Assembly (NCBI RefSeq): GCF_014204545.1
Contig: NZ_JACHLJ010000002.1
Span: 1 to 64,000, forward strand
Origin: Brevundimonas vesicularis
GTDB taxonomy: Bacteria; Pseudomonadota; Alphaproteobacteria; Caulobacterales; Caulobacteraceae
DNA length: 64,000 bases
Direction of reading: 5' to 3'
The notes beneath the pieces are model-generated. The model saw only the letters and a list, made by a program, of their open reading frames with translations, did not search any database and was not told where the DNA came from. Every line of letters begins with the position of its first letter. Positions within the stretch are counted from its first letter, which is position 1. The position numbers were made by a program, and so were the translations under genes. Below are positions 52,870 to 62,333 of the stretch, piece by piece.

Positions 52870-54272
52870 GCGGGACCGAAAAGATTTGGGTCATTCAGGG
52901 CGCCGGGTTAGCGGCCTGGGCGGCGGCGGCGCTGCTGGCCCGCCACCTGCCATCTGGTCATTCGGTCCTGATCGAAGACGCCGCTCCTCGCGCGCTTGGT
53001 GAAGAGCCCGAGGTCGTGATCGCTGATCCAGACGGCGTGCTCGTCCAGTTGTCGGACGGCGCCGACCTGTTGGCTCAGGGCCACGGCGGCTTCTTCCTGG
53101 GCTCGCTGCTGCGAAACTGGCGCGACGGGCGAGACATCGCCATCGTCGAGCAGGAGCCCCTGCCTGGGATCAATGGGGTTGCGCTGGCGGACGTCGTGCT
53201 GCGTGCCGCCCGTCAGTCGCCCGCCGCCCCCGACTATGCCGCGCTTCTGACGCCGTTGCAGTTCCAGGCGCGCGTGATGGCGGCCGGTCGTTACGCCCAT
53301 CCCAGCCCGGATCGGCAATCGCCCCGCTCTTTGCTTCGTCCCAGACTGATGCTGGACGCGCGCGTTCTGACGGCGCGACTACGGGACATCGCCCTGCGTG
53401 CCGGCGTGCGAGAGGGTCTGGGCGACACTCGCGCGATCGCGCCCTTCATGACCTTGGACACGCGAGCGTCCAGCGCCTTTGACGGCGACGGCGACTGGAC
53501 CGCGCGCCTGGGCTACGACCGCTGCCTGACCGTGCGCTACGCGGGTGGCGATCACGCGCCGCGTCTGGATATGACCAACCTGGAAGAGGGGCTGGCCAGC
53601 CGTAGCCCCCTGCCCGGCGGCGGCTTCGCCAGCCTGGCCTACGCCACAGATCGCACGGCCGCTGACGTTGCGAAGGCGGCGCTCGCGGCATGGCTGGGCG
53701 ACGTTGACGTCGCCGCCCTGTCGGACGTCGCCCTCGCCCCCGGCCTGGATACGCATCCCTGGAGCGGGCGTCGTCTTGCTCTTGGTCCGGCGGCGGCGCG
53801 CTTTGGCGACGCCTTGGGCCTGGATAGCGCCGCGCTGGAGCGACAGCTGACACAACTGGTCGCATCGCTGCCGGGCGCGTCCGAGCAGGTTCCAGCCTGC
53901 GCCGAGGCGTATAATCAGGCGGTGGTTCGCGACATCACGCACCGCGCGGACCGACTTCATCTGATCCTTCTGTGCGGATCGCAAGGCCAGCGACTGGCCC
54001 CGGCTGGCGACGACCTGGCGCGTCGCATCGCCCAGTTCACGTCTCGCAACGCCGGTGTCGGCCTGGATGGCGATCCCTACGACGCGCAGCACTGGACCCT
54101 GCTGATGGCCGGCCTTGGCCTGACGCCGCGCCGCTACGACGTCCAGGCCGACTGTCTGGACATCAAGAGCGCAACGGCTTCGTTGGGGCGAATGGTCATG
54201 GCCTTCGACCAGACCTTGGCCGCCCTGCCCGCCCATTCTCAGTTCATCGAAAGGCTGCGCGAAGGCGGCTGA
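52866..54272 (+). CDS. Degenerate tryptophan-halogenase-like flavoprotein
   Basis: The protein has 468 residues. It begins IWVIQGAGLAAWAAAALLAR, a dinucleotide-binding-like start resembling but not matching GGGTAGW. The middle retains LRPRLMLDARVLTARLRDIA, typical of the same fold. The FKxG lysine motif and the WxWxIP motif of halogenases are both missing. It is translationally coupled to an apparently complete halogenase-family gene, so it may be an inactive partner subunit. A diverged FAD oxidoreductase is the alternative. Confidence 0.7.
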   Translation: MSGTEKIWVIQGAGLAAWAAAALLARHLPSGHSVLIEDAAPRALGEEPEVVIADPDGVLVQLSDGADLLAQGHGGFFLGSLLRNWRDGRDIAIVEQEPLPGINGVALADVVLRAARQSPAAPDYAALLTPLQFQARVMAAGRYAHPSPDRQSPRSLLRPRLMLDARVLTARLRDIALRAGVREGLGDTRAIAPFMTLDTRASSAFDGDGDWTARLGYDRCLTVRYAGGDHAPRLDMTNLEEGLASRSPLPGGGFASLAYATDRTAADVAKAALAAWLGDVDVAALSDVALAPGLDTHPWSGRRLALGPAAARFGDALGLDSAALERQLTQLVASLPGASEQVPACAEAYNQAVVRDITHRADRLHLILLCGSQGQRLAPAGDDLARRIAQFTSRNAGVGLDGDPYDAQHWTLLMAGLGLTPRRYDVQADCLDIKSATASLGRMVMAFDQTLAALPAHSQFIERLREGG

Positions 54273-54287
54273 TCCAGAACGAAAAAA

Positions 54288-54312
54288 GGGGCGTCGATCA
54301 GATCGACGCCCC
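54288..54312. terminator. Bidirectional terminator between convergent genes
   Basis: An 11-bp perfect stem (GGGGCGTCGAT and its complement) with a 3-nt loop is flanked by AAAAAA on the left. On the minus strand it becomes a hairpin followed by TTTTTT, so it ends the receptor transcript from 54337 and probably also the halogenase operon. Confidence 0.88.
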
Positions 54313-54336
54313 AAGTCTTCGCTCAGAGAAGAAGTT

Positions 54337-57300
54337 TTAGAAGGTGTAGCGCAGGCTGAACGTCACGCGACGGTCGCTGCGGAAGTAGGAGCGCGGGGCC
54401 AGCGGGCCGGCCTGGTTCGCGCCGTTCAGGTTGTACGACGTCTGCTGCTCCGTGACGGTGACCTCGTCCAGCAGGTTGGCGCCATCCAGGCCGATCTTCC
54501 AGTTGTCGTTCAGGGTGTAGAAGATCGAACCGTCAAGCTGCCCTGTCGAGTCGTTGAAGATCGGCGAGAACGGGTTCACGTCGTCGCGCGGCGTCAGCAG
54601 GAAGCCGTTGCGCCAGTTGTAGGCCAGACGCGCCGACAGACGATCCCGCTCGTAGAAGACCGAGAAGTTGTAGGTGTGCTTCGACAGCTGCTGCAACGGC
54701 AGCTCCAGACCCACATAGCGCGGCTCGGTCACAGCATTGGGGAAGGTCGAAGGCTCGACGTAGGTGTAGTTCGCCTCGATACCCAGCCCGCTCCACAGGC
54801 CTGGCAGGAAGCTGTAGGTCTGCTGATAACCAACCTCGAAGCCCTTGATCCAGCCGGACCCGATATTGACCTGCTGGTTGACCTGAGCGTCGGCGGAGAC
54901 ACCCTGCGCGTTGCTAAACTGCTGGACGGTCGAGCCGCTGGCCAGGATGTCCGACAGGTCCTTGTAGAAGGCGTTGAAGGTCACCGAGCTGCCCGGCTTG
55001 AAATACCATTCCACGCCCAGATCATAGTTCCATGAGCGGACGCCCGTCAGCTGCGATCCGCCGGTGAAGGTGGTCAGCAGCGGGGCGGTGTTGACGTCGC
55101 CGCCATTGTCCCGGACCTGGTTCATGTCGGTGTAGAACAAGGTGGCGGCGAAGGCCGTCACGCCAAAGTCCGGGCGCGTCATGGCGCGCGACACGGCCCC
55201 GCGGAACACCCATTCCTTGTACTTCAGATTGACGTTCAGGCTGGGCAGCCAGTCGTCGTAGCTGTTGCCGCGCTCGACCTCTTGGAAGCTGCCGTCGCTG
55301 AAGGCGACCAGCTGGTTCAGACGGTCGTTCGACAGCAGGCAATAGCCCGGCGCCGACTGACCCGGCTGGATGGTCGAGCAACGGAACTGCGCGATCGCGG
55401 CCGCATTGGCCTGGGTCACCGGAATGTTCTGACCAGGGAAGCGCGGGTCGAAACCGTTCGCATCACCGAAGTTCTGCGCGATGTTGGGGCTGGAGATGAA
55501 GCCGCGCGTCTGGAAGTCAGTCTTGGCGTAGCGAACACCCAGGTTGCCGGTGACGGCGGTGTCCGGACCGAAGACATCATCCCAGCCGAAGTCGAACCGG
55601 ACGTAGGCGGAGGTAGTCTGTTCGGCCGAGTTGTTGATATCGCCCGGCAGGAAGGGCGTGCCGGCGATGGCGCCCGGACGCTGATCCAACGGACGCCACG
55701 TCGAGCCCGAGCTGCTTGCTGCAGCCAAGGCCGCCTGCAGCGTGCCGTCCCGATAGGCCGTCATAAGATCGGCTGTCGGGTAAAAACCTTTCATCGGCGT
55801 CGGATTGTGGCCGCGCTGGAAGTTGGGGAAGTCATACGCTTCGACGGCGAGCGGACCTGTGGTCTGGAACGGCGTGACGCCGCCAGCCCAGCTTTCGGAA
55901 ATCGCACCCCAGTTGTAGGCGGTATAGCGACGCGTCTGCTCGCGGTCCGAATAGCGCGCGCCCATGCGGATGGCGCGCAGCGGCGAGTTGTCGAAATCGT
56001 ATTTGACGTCGGCCTTGAACGCGGACTGATCGCCGTCCGACTGTTCGATGTGGTCCATCGCCGAACGATAGTAGAAGTTCGACGGGTCGTTTGTGCTGGC
56101 CGACGGCTGGCCCGACGCGTCCACGAACTGGATGTCCGGCACGCCGTGACTTCCTTCGCCGATCAAGGTGTAGAGCGGCGTGATGGCGCCATAGACGGTC
56201 ATGTCCAGATCGTCGGCGCTGGCCTTGCTGTACTGTGCATCCAGCCAGATCGACAGGCGATCGGTCGGATGGAATTCAGCGGCCAGGGAGAAGTCTTCGG
56301 TCAGGGTTTGCAGATCGCGCTGACGCTTGGGCAGGACCTGCAGGTTCGGCGAATCGCTGACCAGCAGACCGCTCGTGAAGACGCCGTTGGAATCATAGGT
56401 GAACGACTGGCCCGGCAGGGGGGTGGGGTTGCCGCCGCTGCCCAGATCCACTTCGACCACGCGCTCGCCCCAGGCCGAGGTCGAGTCAGCGCGAATGTAT
56501 TCGCCGGTCAGCTTGGCGCGGCCGTCGGTGGATTCCCATTGCAGCGAGCCGTCCAGGGTCGAACGCGAACGGTCGAACTGCTGGGTCCGCACCGCGCCGC
56601 CGCGCGGCACATAGCGACGATCGTTGCCGTTCGACAGATCGGAACGGTAGGTGAAGTCGGTGAGGTGGCTGCCGTAAGCTTCGGAATAGAGGTCGGACTC
56701 GCCATAGCTCAGCAGGGCGCCGAACGAACCGTACTGGGTGTCCCAGACGTTGCTGATCAGGGACGAGAAGCCCAGGCCCGGCTTTTCGCGTAGGTCGCCA
56801 TACGACCCTTCGGCCGTCGCGCCGAAGACGAACTTGCGGCTGTCGAACGCCTTGCGGGTGCGCAGATCGACGACCCCGGCGATGCCGCCTTCGATCCGGT
56901 CAGCCGTCGCGTTTTTGAACACCTGCACGCTCGACAGAAGTTCCGGTGACACGTCGTTGAAGCCCAGGGCGCGGCCCGTGTTCACGCTGAAGGCGTCGCG
57001 GCCGTTGAATTCCGAGCGGACGTAGGACAGGCCGCGAATGATGACGTTGGAACCTTCGACCGAGAAGTGGTCGGGGTCGGTCGGGCCCTGGAAGCGGTTG
57101 ATGTTCACGCCGGGGATGCGCTGCAGCACCTCGTTAACCGACTTGTCCGGCAGGGCGCCGATGTCGTCGGCAGTCACGGCATCGACAAAGGTGTCGGAGT
57201 CGCGCTTGATCGCCTGAGAGGATGCGATCCGCGCGCGGATGCCGGTGACGACGACGTCGTCGACCTGCGCCGCATCGTCCGTGGTCGGGGCAGTCGTCTG

Positions 57301-57432
57301 CGGCGCCGGTGTCGATTGGGCGTGGGCGGCGGTTGCGCCAACGACGGCGACCGTCAACGCCAGGGCGGACACGGAACGGCGCAGCCCGCGAGCGGCGGGC
57401 GCATAGCCGGCTTGGAACATCTCTGACTTCAC
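54337..57432 (-). CDS. Large TonB-dependent receptor of the glucan locus
   Basis: The protein has 1031 residues. It has a signal peptide (to about AAHAQS), a TonB box VDDVVVTGIRARIASSQAIK, a plug with DKSVNEVLQRIPGVNINRFQ and VIIRGLSYVRSEFNGRDAFS, and a barrel ending RRVTFSLRYTF. The size and ASSQAIKRDSDTFVDAVTAD segment match the SusC-like carbohydrate receptor group of Caulobacter and Xanthomonas. The upstream TTGACAGCGATGTCAA operator ties it to the LacI regulator. Its ligand is probably a beta-glucan oligosaccharide. Confidence 0.93.
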   Translation of the reverse strand: MKSEMFQAGYAPAARGLRRSVSALALTVAVVGATAAHAQSTPAPQTTAPTTDDAAQVDDVVVTGIRARIASSQAIKRDSDTFVDAVTADDIGALPDKSVNEVLQRIPGVNINRFQGPTDPDHFSVEGSNVIIRGLSYVRSEFNGRDAFSVNTGRALGFNDVSPELLSSVQVFKNATADRIEGGIAGVVDLRTRKAFDSRKFVFGATAEGSYGDLREKPGLGFSSLISNVWDTQYGSFGALLSYGESDLYSEAYGSHLTDFTYRSDLSNGNDRRYVPRGGAVRTQQFDRSRSTLDGSLQWESTDGRAKLTGEYIRADSTSAWGERVVEVDLGSGGNPTPLPGQSFTYDSNGVFTSGLLVSDSPNLQVLPKRQRDLQTLTEDFSLAAEFHPTDRLSIWLDAQYSKASADDLDMTVYGAITPLYTLIGEGSHGVPDIQFVDASGQPSASTNDPSNFYYRSAMDHIEQSDGDQSAFKADVKYDFDNSPLRAIRMGARYSDREQTRRYTAYNWGAISESWAGGVTPFQTTGPLAVEAYDFPNFQRGHNPTPMKGFYPTADLMTAYRDGTLQAALAAASSSGSTWRPLDQRPGAIAGTPFLPGDINNSAEQTTSAYVRFDFGWDDVFGPDTAVTGNLGVRYAKTDFQTRGFISSPNIAQNFGDANGFDPRFPGQNIPVTQANAAAIAQFRCSTIQPGQSAPGYCLLSNDRLNQLVAFSDGSFQEVERGNSYDDWLPSLNVNLKYKEWVFRGAVSRAMTRPDFGVTAFAATLFYTDMNQVRDNGGDVNTAPLLTTFTGGSQLTGVRSWNYDLGVEWYFKPGSSVTFNAFYKDLSDILASGSTVQQFSNAQGVSADAQVNQQVNIGSGWIKGFEVGYQQTYSFLPGLWSGLGIEANYTYVEPSTFPNAVTEPRYVGLELPLQQLSKHTYNFSVFYERDRLSARLAYNWRNGFLLTPRDDVNPFSPIFNDSTGQLDGSIFYTLNDNWKIGLDGANLLDEVTVTEQQTSYNLNGANQAGPLAPRSYFRSDRRVTFSLRYTF

Positions 57433-57517
57433 TTCTGATCCCCCCGAGGACGGTTCAGCCCGTCACAATCGTTTCGGCGGCCTTGATCGACCGTCCGCGA
57501 GCGTGTTGGACTACCGA

Positions 57518-57533
57518 TTGACAGCGATGTCAA
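57518..57533. promoter_or_regulatory. Candidate LacI-family operator (receptor)
   Basis: TTGACAGCGATGTCAA has 6-bp inverted arms and 13/14 identity to the core of the GH3 operator. It lies 86 bp upstream of the receptor start. Confidence 0.6.
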
Positions 57534-57645
57534 CGCCTCGCGACAAAGTCGCCGTGTTTTCGATCGGCGGGGTCAGAAGCGGTGCGCGCACACCATTGCG
57601 ACGGACGCGAGTCTGATGACACGGCTTGCAGGCGGCAGGTCCGCC

Positions 57646-59157
57646 TCAAAACGCCTTACGATTCATCGTCGTCGTCAGGACATCTTCGTGCGTCGGCAGG
57701 GCTTCGGCCGTGCGCCAGATGCTGTCACGGATCGCCGACAGCCGTCCCAGATTGGCGTCATGATTGATGACGTCGGAAATCGGGTGACGCCCTTGCGGCG
57801 TCAGCCCCTGCCCCACCGCGACCGCCAGCCAGCTCGACTCGGAAAAGATGTCGTGGTCGCGCCTGACGATCCGACCCGTATCCTCGAACAGGGCGATCTT
57901 GGCCGCCAGCCTGTCCGGGATCGGCATGTCGCGCACCTGGCTCCAAAACGGTCCCGCTCGCTGGTTGACCTTGTAGTGCAGGATCAGGAAATCGCGGACC
58001 GTGACGAATTCCTCCTCCATCAACCCGTTGAACTCGAGGCGAAGGCCCTCGCTGTCTTTGTGCGACGGAAACAGGGTGATCAGCTTGGTGATGGCGCTCT
58101 GAATCAGGTGAATGCTGGTCGATTCAAGGGGCTCGAGGAATCCGCTCGACAATCCGACCGCCACGCAGTTGCGCTTCCAACATTCTCGCCGCCGTCCTGT
58201 GGCGAACCGCAGACGACGCGGCTCGGCCAGAGCCTTGCCCTCCAACCGCGACATCAGCGCGTCCTCGGCCTCCTGATGCGAGATGTGCGCCGAGGAATAG
58301 ACGTAGCCGTTGCCCACCCGGTGTTGCAGCGGAATGCGCCACTGCCACCCAGCCTCGCGCGCCGTCGACCGCGTGTAGGGCGATAAGGGCTCCTCGCGCT
58401 CGCACGGCACGGCGACAGCGCTGTCACAGTGAAGCCAGTTGGTCCAGTCCTCATAGCCGGACGTCAACGCCTGCTCGATCAGAAGGCCGACGAAGCCGGT
58501 GCAATCGATGAAGAAGTCCCCTTCGACGATCCGGCCGTCGTCCAGCCTTACGCCCGTGATGTCGCCATCCGCCGCCTGCTGGACCTCGACCACCCGCCCC
58601 TCATGCCGAACGACGCCCAACCCTTCTGCGAAGCGGCGCAGGAAGGCCGCATAGAGCGCCGCATCGAAATGATAGGCGTAGCCCAAGCTGGACAATGGCG
58701 ACTGCGGCCCGCCCTGCGGATGCACAAAACGGCCACGGCGCGCGGCCTGCCAGGCCATGGAGTAGGTTTCCAGCGGCTCCGACCGGCCTTCGGCGCAGGC
58801 CTTCAGCCAGAAATGATGAAAGGCGATGCCTTCCATATCCAGCCCGAAGGCGCCGAACGGATGGAAATAGCGCTCACCCTCGCGTCGCCAACCGTCGAAC
58901 TCGATCCCCAGCTTGAACGTGGCCTTGGTCTCACGCAGGAAGTCCGCCTCGTCGATCCCCAAGCGCGCGTTGAACTTCAGGATCTCCGGGATCGTCGCCT
59001 CGCCCACCCCGATAATGCCGATGGCCTCGGATTCGACCAATGTCACGATCTTGCCGGCGCCCTCTAACGCCTGCGCCAGCGCCGCCGCCGCCATCCATCC
59101 CGCGGTCCCGCCGCCGACAACGACGATGCGATCTATGATTGAGGATGAGTCAGCCAA
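57646..59157 (-). CDS. Flavin-dependent tryptophan-halogenase-family protein (second)
   Basis: The protein has 503 residues. It shows VVGGGTAGWMAAAALAQALE, KATFKLGIEFDGW and REAGWQWRIPLQHRVGNGYV, with all family motifs intact. It lies upstream of the receptor on the same strand, separated by 213 bp that contain the receptor's operator, so it may have its own promoter in 59158-59428. It is clearly paralogous to the gene at 51343. Caulobacterales often carry such genes with carbohydrate receptors, but the reaction is unknown. Confidence 0.92.
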   Translation of the reverse strand: MADSSSIIDRIVVVGGGTAGWMAAAALAQALEGAGKIVTLVESEAIGIIGVGEATIPEILKFNARLGIDEADFLRETKATFKLGIEFDGWRREGERYFHPFGAFGLDMEGIAFHHFWLKACAEGRSEPLETYSMAWQAARRGRFVHPQGGPQSPLSSLGYAYHFDAALYAAFLRRFAEGLGVVRHEGRVVEVQQAADGDITGVRLDDGRIVEGDFFIDCTGFVGLLIEQALTSGYEDWTNWLHCDSAVAVPCEREEPLSPYTRSTAREAGWQWRIPLQHRVGNGYVYSSAHISHQEAEDALMSRLEGKALAEPRRLRFATGRRRECWKRNCVAVGLSSGFLEPLESTSIHLIQSAITKLITLFPSHKDSEGLRLEFNGLMEEEFVTVRDFLILHYKVNQRAGPFWSQVRDMPIPDRLAAKIALFEDTGRIVRRDHDIFSESSWLAVAVGQGLTPQGRHPISDVINHDANLGRLSAIRDSIWRTAEALPTHEDVLTTTMNRKAF

Positions 59158-59337
59158 GTTGCACCTCGGTCACGATTGTCGGGCTTGATTGGGGATCCAC
59201 CAATGGCATTAGCTTGTTCCTTGGCCGAGGTGGCGCGGAATCGATCGTCATACTCGTTGGGTCTATGTGATCAGCCATTTTCTAGATTGGCGCTAGGCGC
59301 AACGCCCTACCCTTCATCACTCACCCAGGTCGGCGAT

Positions 59338-59381
59338 GCGCCATGAGCGGACATGTCGAACGCTGCCACAAGCCGACATTC
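59338..59381 (+). repeat. Dispersed intergenic repeat, copy 4
   Basis: GCGCCATGAGCGGACAT, then GTCGAACGCTGCC and CGACATTC. It is the best preserved of the four copies, sitting in the 271-bp gap between halogenase and peptidase genes. Confidence 0.5.
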
Positions 59382-59428
59382 ATTACGTAAGTTGAGGCGG
59401 GCTGGGCGAATGAGCGATCACCCAAGCA

Positions 59429-60553
59429 CTAGTCCACCTCGTCGCCCACAGGTTGGTGTGTGAAGCCGTTCGCCCCGCTCAGCGATTTGGCGTCACGGCT
59501 GATTTCGACATCGCTTTCGGCATAGGCGATCAGCAGGCGCGACAGGTCTTCAAGCGCGCTTTCGTGGATGCGTTCATAGCCGTGGCTGGCGTCGATGCCG
59601 AAGGTGACCAAGGCCGTCCGGATGTCGGCGCCAGCTTCCAGGGCCGAGGCCGAGTCCGAGCGATAGTATCGGAAGACGTCCTTCTGGTGCGGGATGTCGT
59701 GGTCGCGGGCCAGTTGAACCAGTTTGCGTGACAGGTGCCAGTCGAAGGGGCCTGTCTGGTCGGCCATGGCTATGGTGACGCCGAACTCCGAAGAGTTCTG
59801 ACCCGGTGCGGTCGTGCCATTGTCGACCGTCACCATAGCGGCAACATCCGGAATCAGCACCGACGAGGCTCCCAGCCCGACCTCCTCGGCGATCGTGAAC
59901 AGCCACCAGGTATCGACCGTCGGTTTGCGATCTTCGCGGATCATGCATTCCAGCGCAGCCAAAAGGGTAGCGACGCCCGCCTTGTCGTCCAGATGGCGTG
60001 AGACGATGAAGCCAGTATCGATGAACTCGGGCTGCGGGTCGATGGCGACGATGTCGCCGACATCCACGCCCAAGGCCAAGGTGTCTTCGCGGCCGTGGGT
60101 CACGGCGTCGATGCGCAGCTCGACCTGGCGCCAGTTCACGGGCTGGGTGTCCACCTCCTCGTTGAAGGTGTGGCCCGACGCCTTCAACGGCAGGATGGTC
60201 CCGCGATAGAGGCCGCCCTCCGAGAAGATCGTCGCGCGCGCGCCCTCGGCGAAGCGCGAGGACCAGTGGCCGATGGGCACGAGCTCCAGCCGGCCGTTGT
60301 CCTTGACCGCCTTGACCTGGGCGCCCAGCGTGTCGACGTGGGCCACGAAGGCGCGCGCCGGCTTCGGCGACCGGCCCGGCAGGCGCGCACGGATCGCGCC
60401 GCGCCGCGTCAGCTCGTAATCGACGCCCAGACGCCCCAGCTCACGGCATAGCAGCCAGACGGCCTCGTCGGTGTAGCCGGTCGGGCTGGGCGTGTTCAGC
60501 AGTTCGGCCAGGCGGGTCTTCAGATAGTCGAGGTCGATCGCGGGACGGGCCAA
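59429..60553 (-). CDS. NAGGN-system M42-family metallopeptidase
   Basis: The protein has 374 residues from the TTG at 60553, chosen because AAGGAGG precedes it; a longer frame gives a Pro/Ser-rich unlikely leader. The metal site motifs are AFVAHVDTLGAQVK, SRHLDDKAGVATLL, TIAEEVGLGASSVL and AMVTVDNGTTAPG. This M42 subfamily is encoded with the two N-acetylglutaminylglutamine amide synthesis genes. It may degrade the osmolyte or a precursor, but its role is not settled. It overlaps the preceding gene region closely, as in an operon. Confidence 0.9.
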   Translation of the reverse strand: MARPAIDLDYLKTRLAELLNTPSPTGYTDEAVWLLCRELGRLGVDYELTRRGAIRARLPGRSPKPARAFVAHVDTLGAQVKAVKDNGRLELVPIGHWSSRFAEGARATIFSEGGLYRGTILPLKASGHTFNEEVDTQPVNWRQVELRIDAVTHGREDTLALGVDVGDIVAIDPQPEFIDTGFIVSRHLDDKAGVATLLAALECMIREDRKPTVDTWWLFTIAEEVGLGASSVLIPDVAAMVTVDNGTTAPGQNSSEFGVTIAMADQTGPFDWHLSRKLVQLARDHDIPHQKDVFRYYRSDSASALEAGADIRTALVTFGIDASHGYERIHESALEDLSRLLIAYAESDVEISRDAKSLSGANGFTHQPVGDEVD

Positions 60554-60563
60554 GGAGCCTCCT

Positions 60564-62333
60564 TCAGGCTTCGGGTCTCGGGGCTGTCCGGGCCGACGTC
60601 GGCGCGGACAGGGGGAACAGCAGGTCGATGAAGCGCTCGGCCGTCGGCTGGGGTTCGTGGTTGGCCAGGCCGGGGCGCTCATTGGCTTCGATGAAGGCGT
60701 AGTCGGGTTCACGCGGCGACTTCACCATCAGGTCGACGCCCGTGACCGGGATATCGATGGCGCGGGCGGCGGCGACGGCGGCGCGGATCAGCGCGGGATG
60801 CACCTCTTCCGTCACGTCATGGATGGTGCCGCCCAGATGCAGGTTGGCGGCCTTGCGAACCAGGATCTCCTCACCATCCGGCGCTACGTCGTCGAGGCGA
60901 TAGCCGGCTTCGGCCAGGGTGCGTTCCGTCTCGGCGTCGATAGGGATGGTGGATTCCCCGCCGGTGGCGGCGGCGCGACGACGGCTTTGGTGTTCGACAA
61001 GGGCGCGCAAGGTCGAGCGCCCGTCGCCGACGACGCGCGGCGGACGACGCAGGGCGCAGGCGACGACCTTGTAGTCGATCACCACCAGCCGCAGGTCCTC
61101 GCCCTGAACCTGTTCCTCGATCAGAACCTCGGAACAGATGCGGCGCGCCCGGACCAGAGCCGTCTGGACCTCGCTCATCGTCGTCAGGCCAACCGCGACG
61201 CCTTGCCCCTGCTCGCCGCGCGCCGGTTTGACGACCAAGGCGCCGAACTTGGTCAGCGCCGCATCGATGGCCGACGGGCTTTCGGGATCGATCCTCTCGG
61301 GAACGCGCACGCCGGCCGCCTCGACGATGCGTCGCGTCATCCGCTTGTCGTCGCAGATGCTGAGCGCCACGGCCGAGGTCAGCTCCGACAGACTTTCGCG
61401 GCATCGGACCGACCGGCCGCCCCAGTTCAGGCGAAACAGCCCGCCCTCACCATCGATGATCTCCGTATGGATGCCGCGCCGACGCGCCTCGTCGACGATG
61501 ATCCGGGCATAGGGGTTCAGGTTGTGGTCGTCGGTCGGGCCGACGAACAGGGCCTCGTTGATCGGGTTCTTGCGCTTGACCCCGAAGAAGGAGACGCGAC
61601 AGAAGCCCAGCTTTTCGTACAGGGCGATGGCCTGGTCGTTGTCGTGCATGACCGACAGGTCCATGTGCGCCAGACCTTGGGTTTTGAAGTATTCTGCCAG
61701 ACGCCGAACCAGGGCCTCGCCGACGCCCGGCTGGGTCGCTTGGGGATCGACCGCCAAGCACCATAACGAAGAGCCGCATTCCGGATCATGAAAGGCGCGG
61801 GCGTGGTTGACGCCGGTCACGGTGCCGATCACAGCCCCGGTCACAGTATCCTCGGCGACGAAATAGGTCAGGGTCCGGTCGTCCCGATGCGACCAGAAGA
61901 AGTCAGGCGGAACGGGCACCATCTTGCGCTTGGCGTAGATGTCGTTGACCGCCTGCGCATCCGTTTCCGACGCCAGCCGGCGCACGGTGAAGCCTCGGGG
62001 CTGACGGCGGCTGGCGCGATAGGTGGCCAGTTCCAGCCGATAGGTGTGCGACGGATCCAGGAACAGCTCCTGAGGCGCTGACGCCAGTAGGACGTGAGGA
62101 TTGCGAACATAGAAGGCGATGTCGCGCCGGTCGGGCCCCTCGGCGCGCAGGGCCTCGACCAGCGGCTCGGCCGTCTCGAAGGTCTGGGCGAACAGCAGCC
62201 GCCCCCAGCCGCAGTCCAGAACGGCGTCCGGAGTCGGTCCGTCCCCGGACTGCACCGGAGGCTTCAGGCCCTCGTGCCGCAGACGTTTTAGCCGATGCGC
62301 CTTTGATCGCTCGGGGCGGATATCAGACGCCAT
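60564..62333 (-). CDS. ngg: N-acetylglutaminylglutamine synthetase (GNAT plus ATP-grasp)
   Basis: The protein has 589 residues from MASDIRPERSKAHRLKRLRH; a longer frame to 62453 lies inside the preceding gene. The first half carries a GNAT acetyltransferase domain (FVAEDTVTGAVIGTVTGVNH, DPQATQPGVGEALVRRLAEY). The second half is ATP-grasp (FGALVVKPARGEQGQGVAVG, AFIEANERPGLANHEPQPTA). It acetylates and joins two glutamines for the osmoprotectant NAGGN. It overlaps the amidotransferase gene by 11 bp. Confidence 0.92.
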   Translation of the reverse strand: MASDIRPERSKAHRLKRLRHEGLKPPVQSGDGPTPDAVLDCGWGRLLFAQTFETAEPLVEALRAEGPDRRDIAFYVRNPHVLLASAPQELFLDPSHTYRLELATYRASRRQPRGFTVRRLASETDAQAVNDIYAKRKMVPVPPDFFWSHRDDRTLTYFVAEDTVTGAVIGTVTGVNHARAFHDPECGSSLWCLAVDPQATQPGVGEALVRRLAEYFKTQGLAHMDLSVMHDNDQAIALYEKLGFCRVSFFGVKRKNPINEALFVGPTDDHNLNPYARIIVDEARRRGIHTEIIDGEGGLFRLNWGGRSVRCRESLSELTSAVALSICDDKRMTRRIVEAAGVRVPERIDPESPSAIDAALTKFGALVVKPARGEQGQGVAVGLTTMSEVQTALVRARRICSEVLIEEQVQGEDLRLVVIDYKVVACALRRPPRVVGDGRSTLRALVEHQSRRRAAATGGESTIPIDAETERTLAEAGYRLDDVAPDGEEILVRKAANLHLGGTIHDVTEEVHPALIRAAVAAARAIDIPVTGVDLMVKSPREPDYAFIEANERPGLANHEPQPTAERFIDLLFPLSAPTSARTAPRPEA

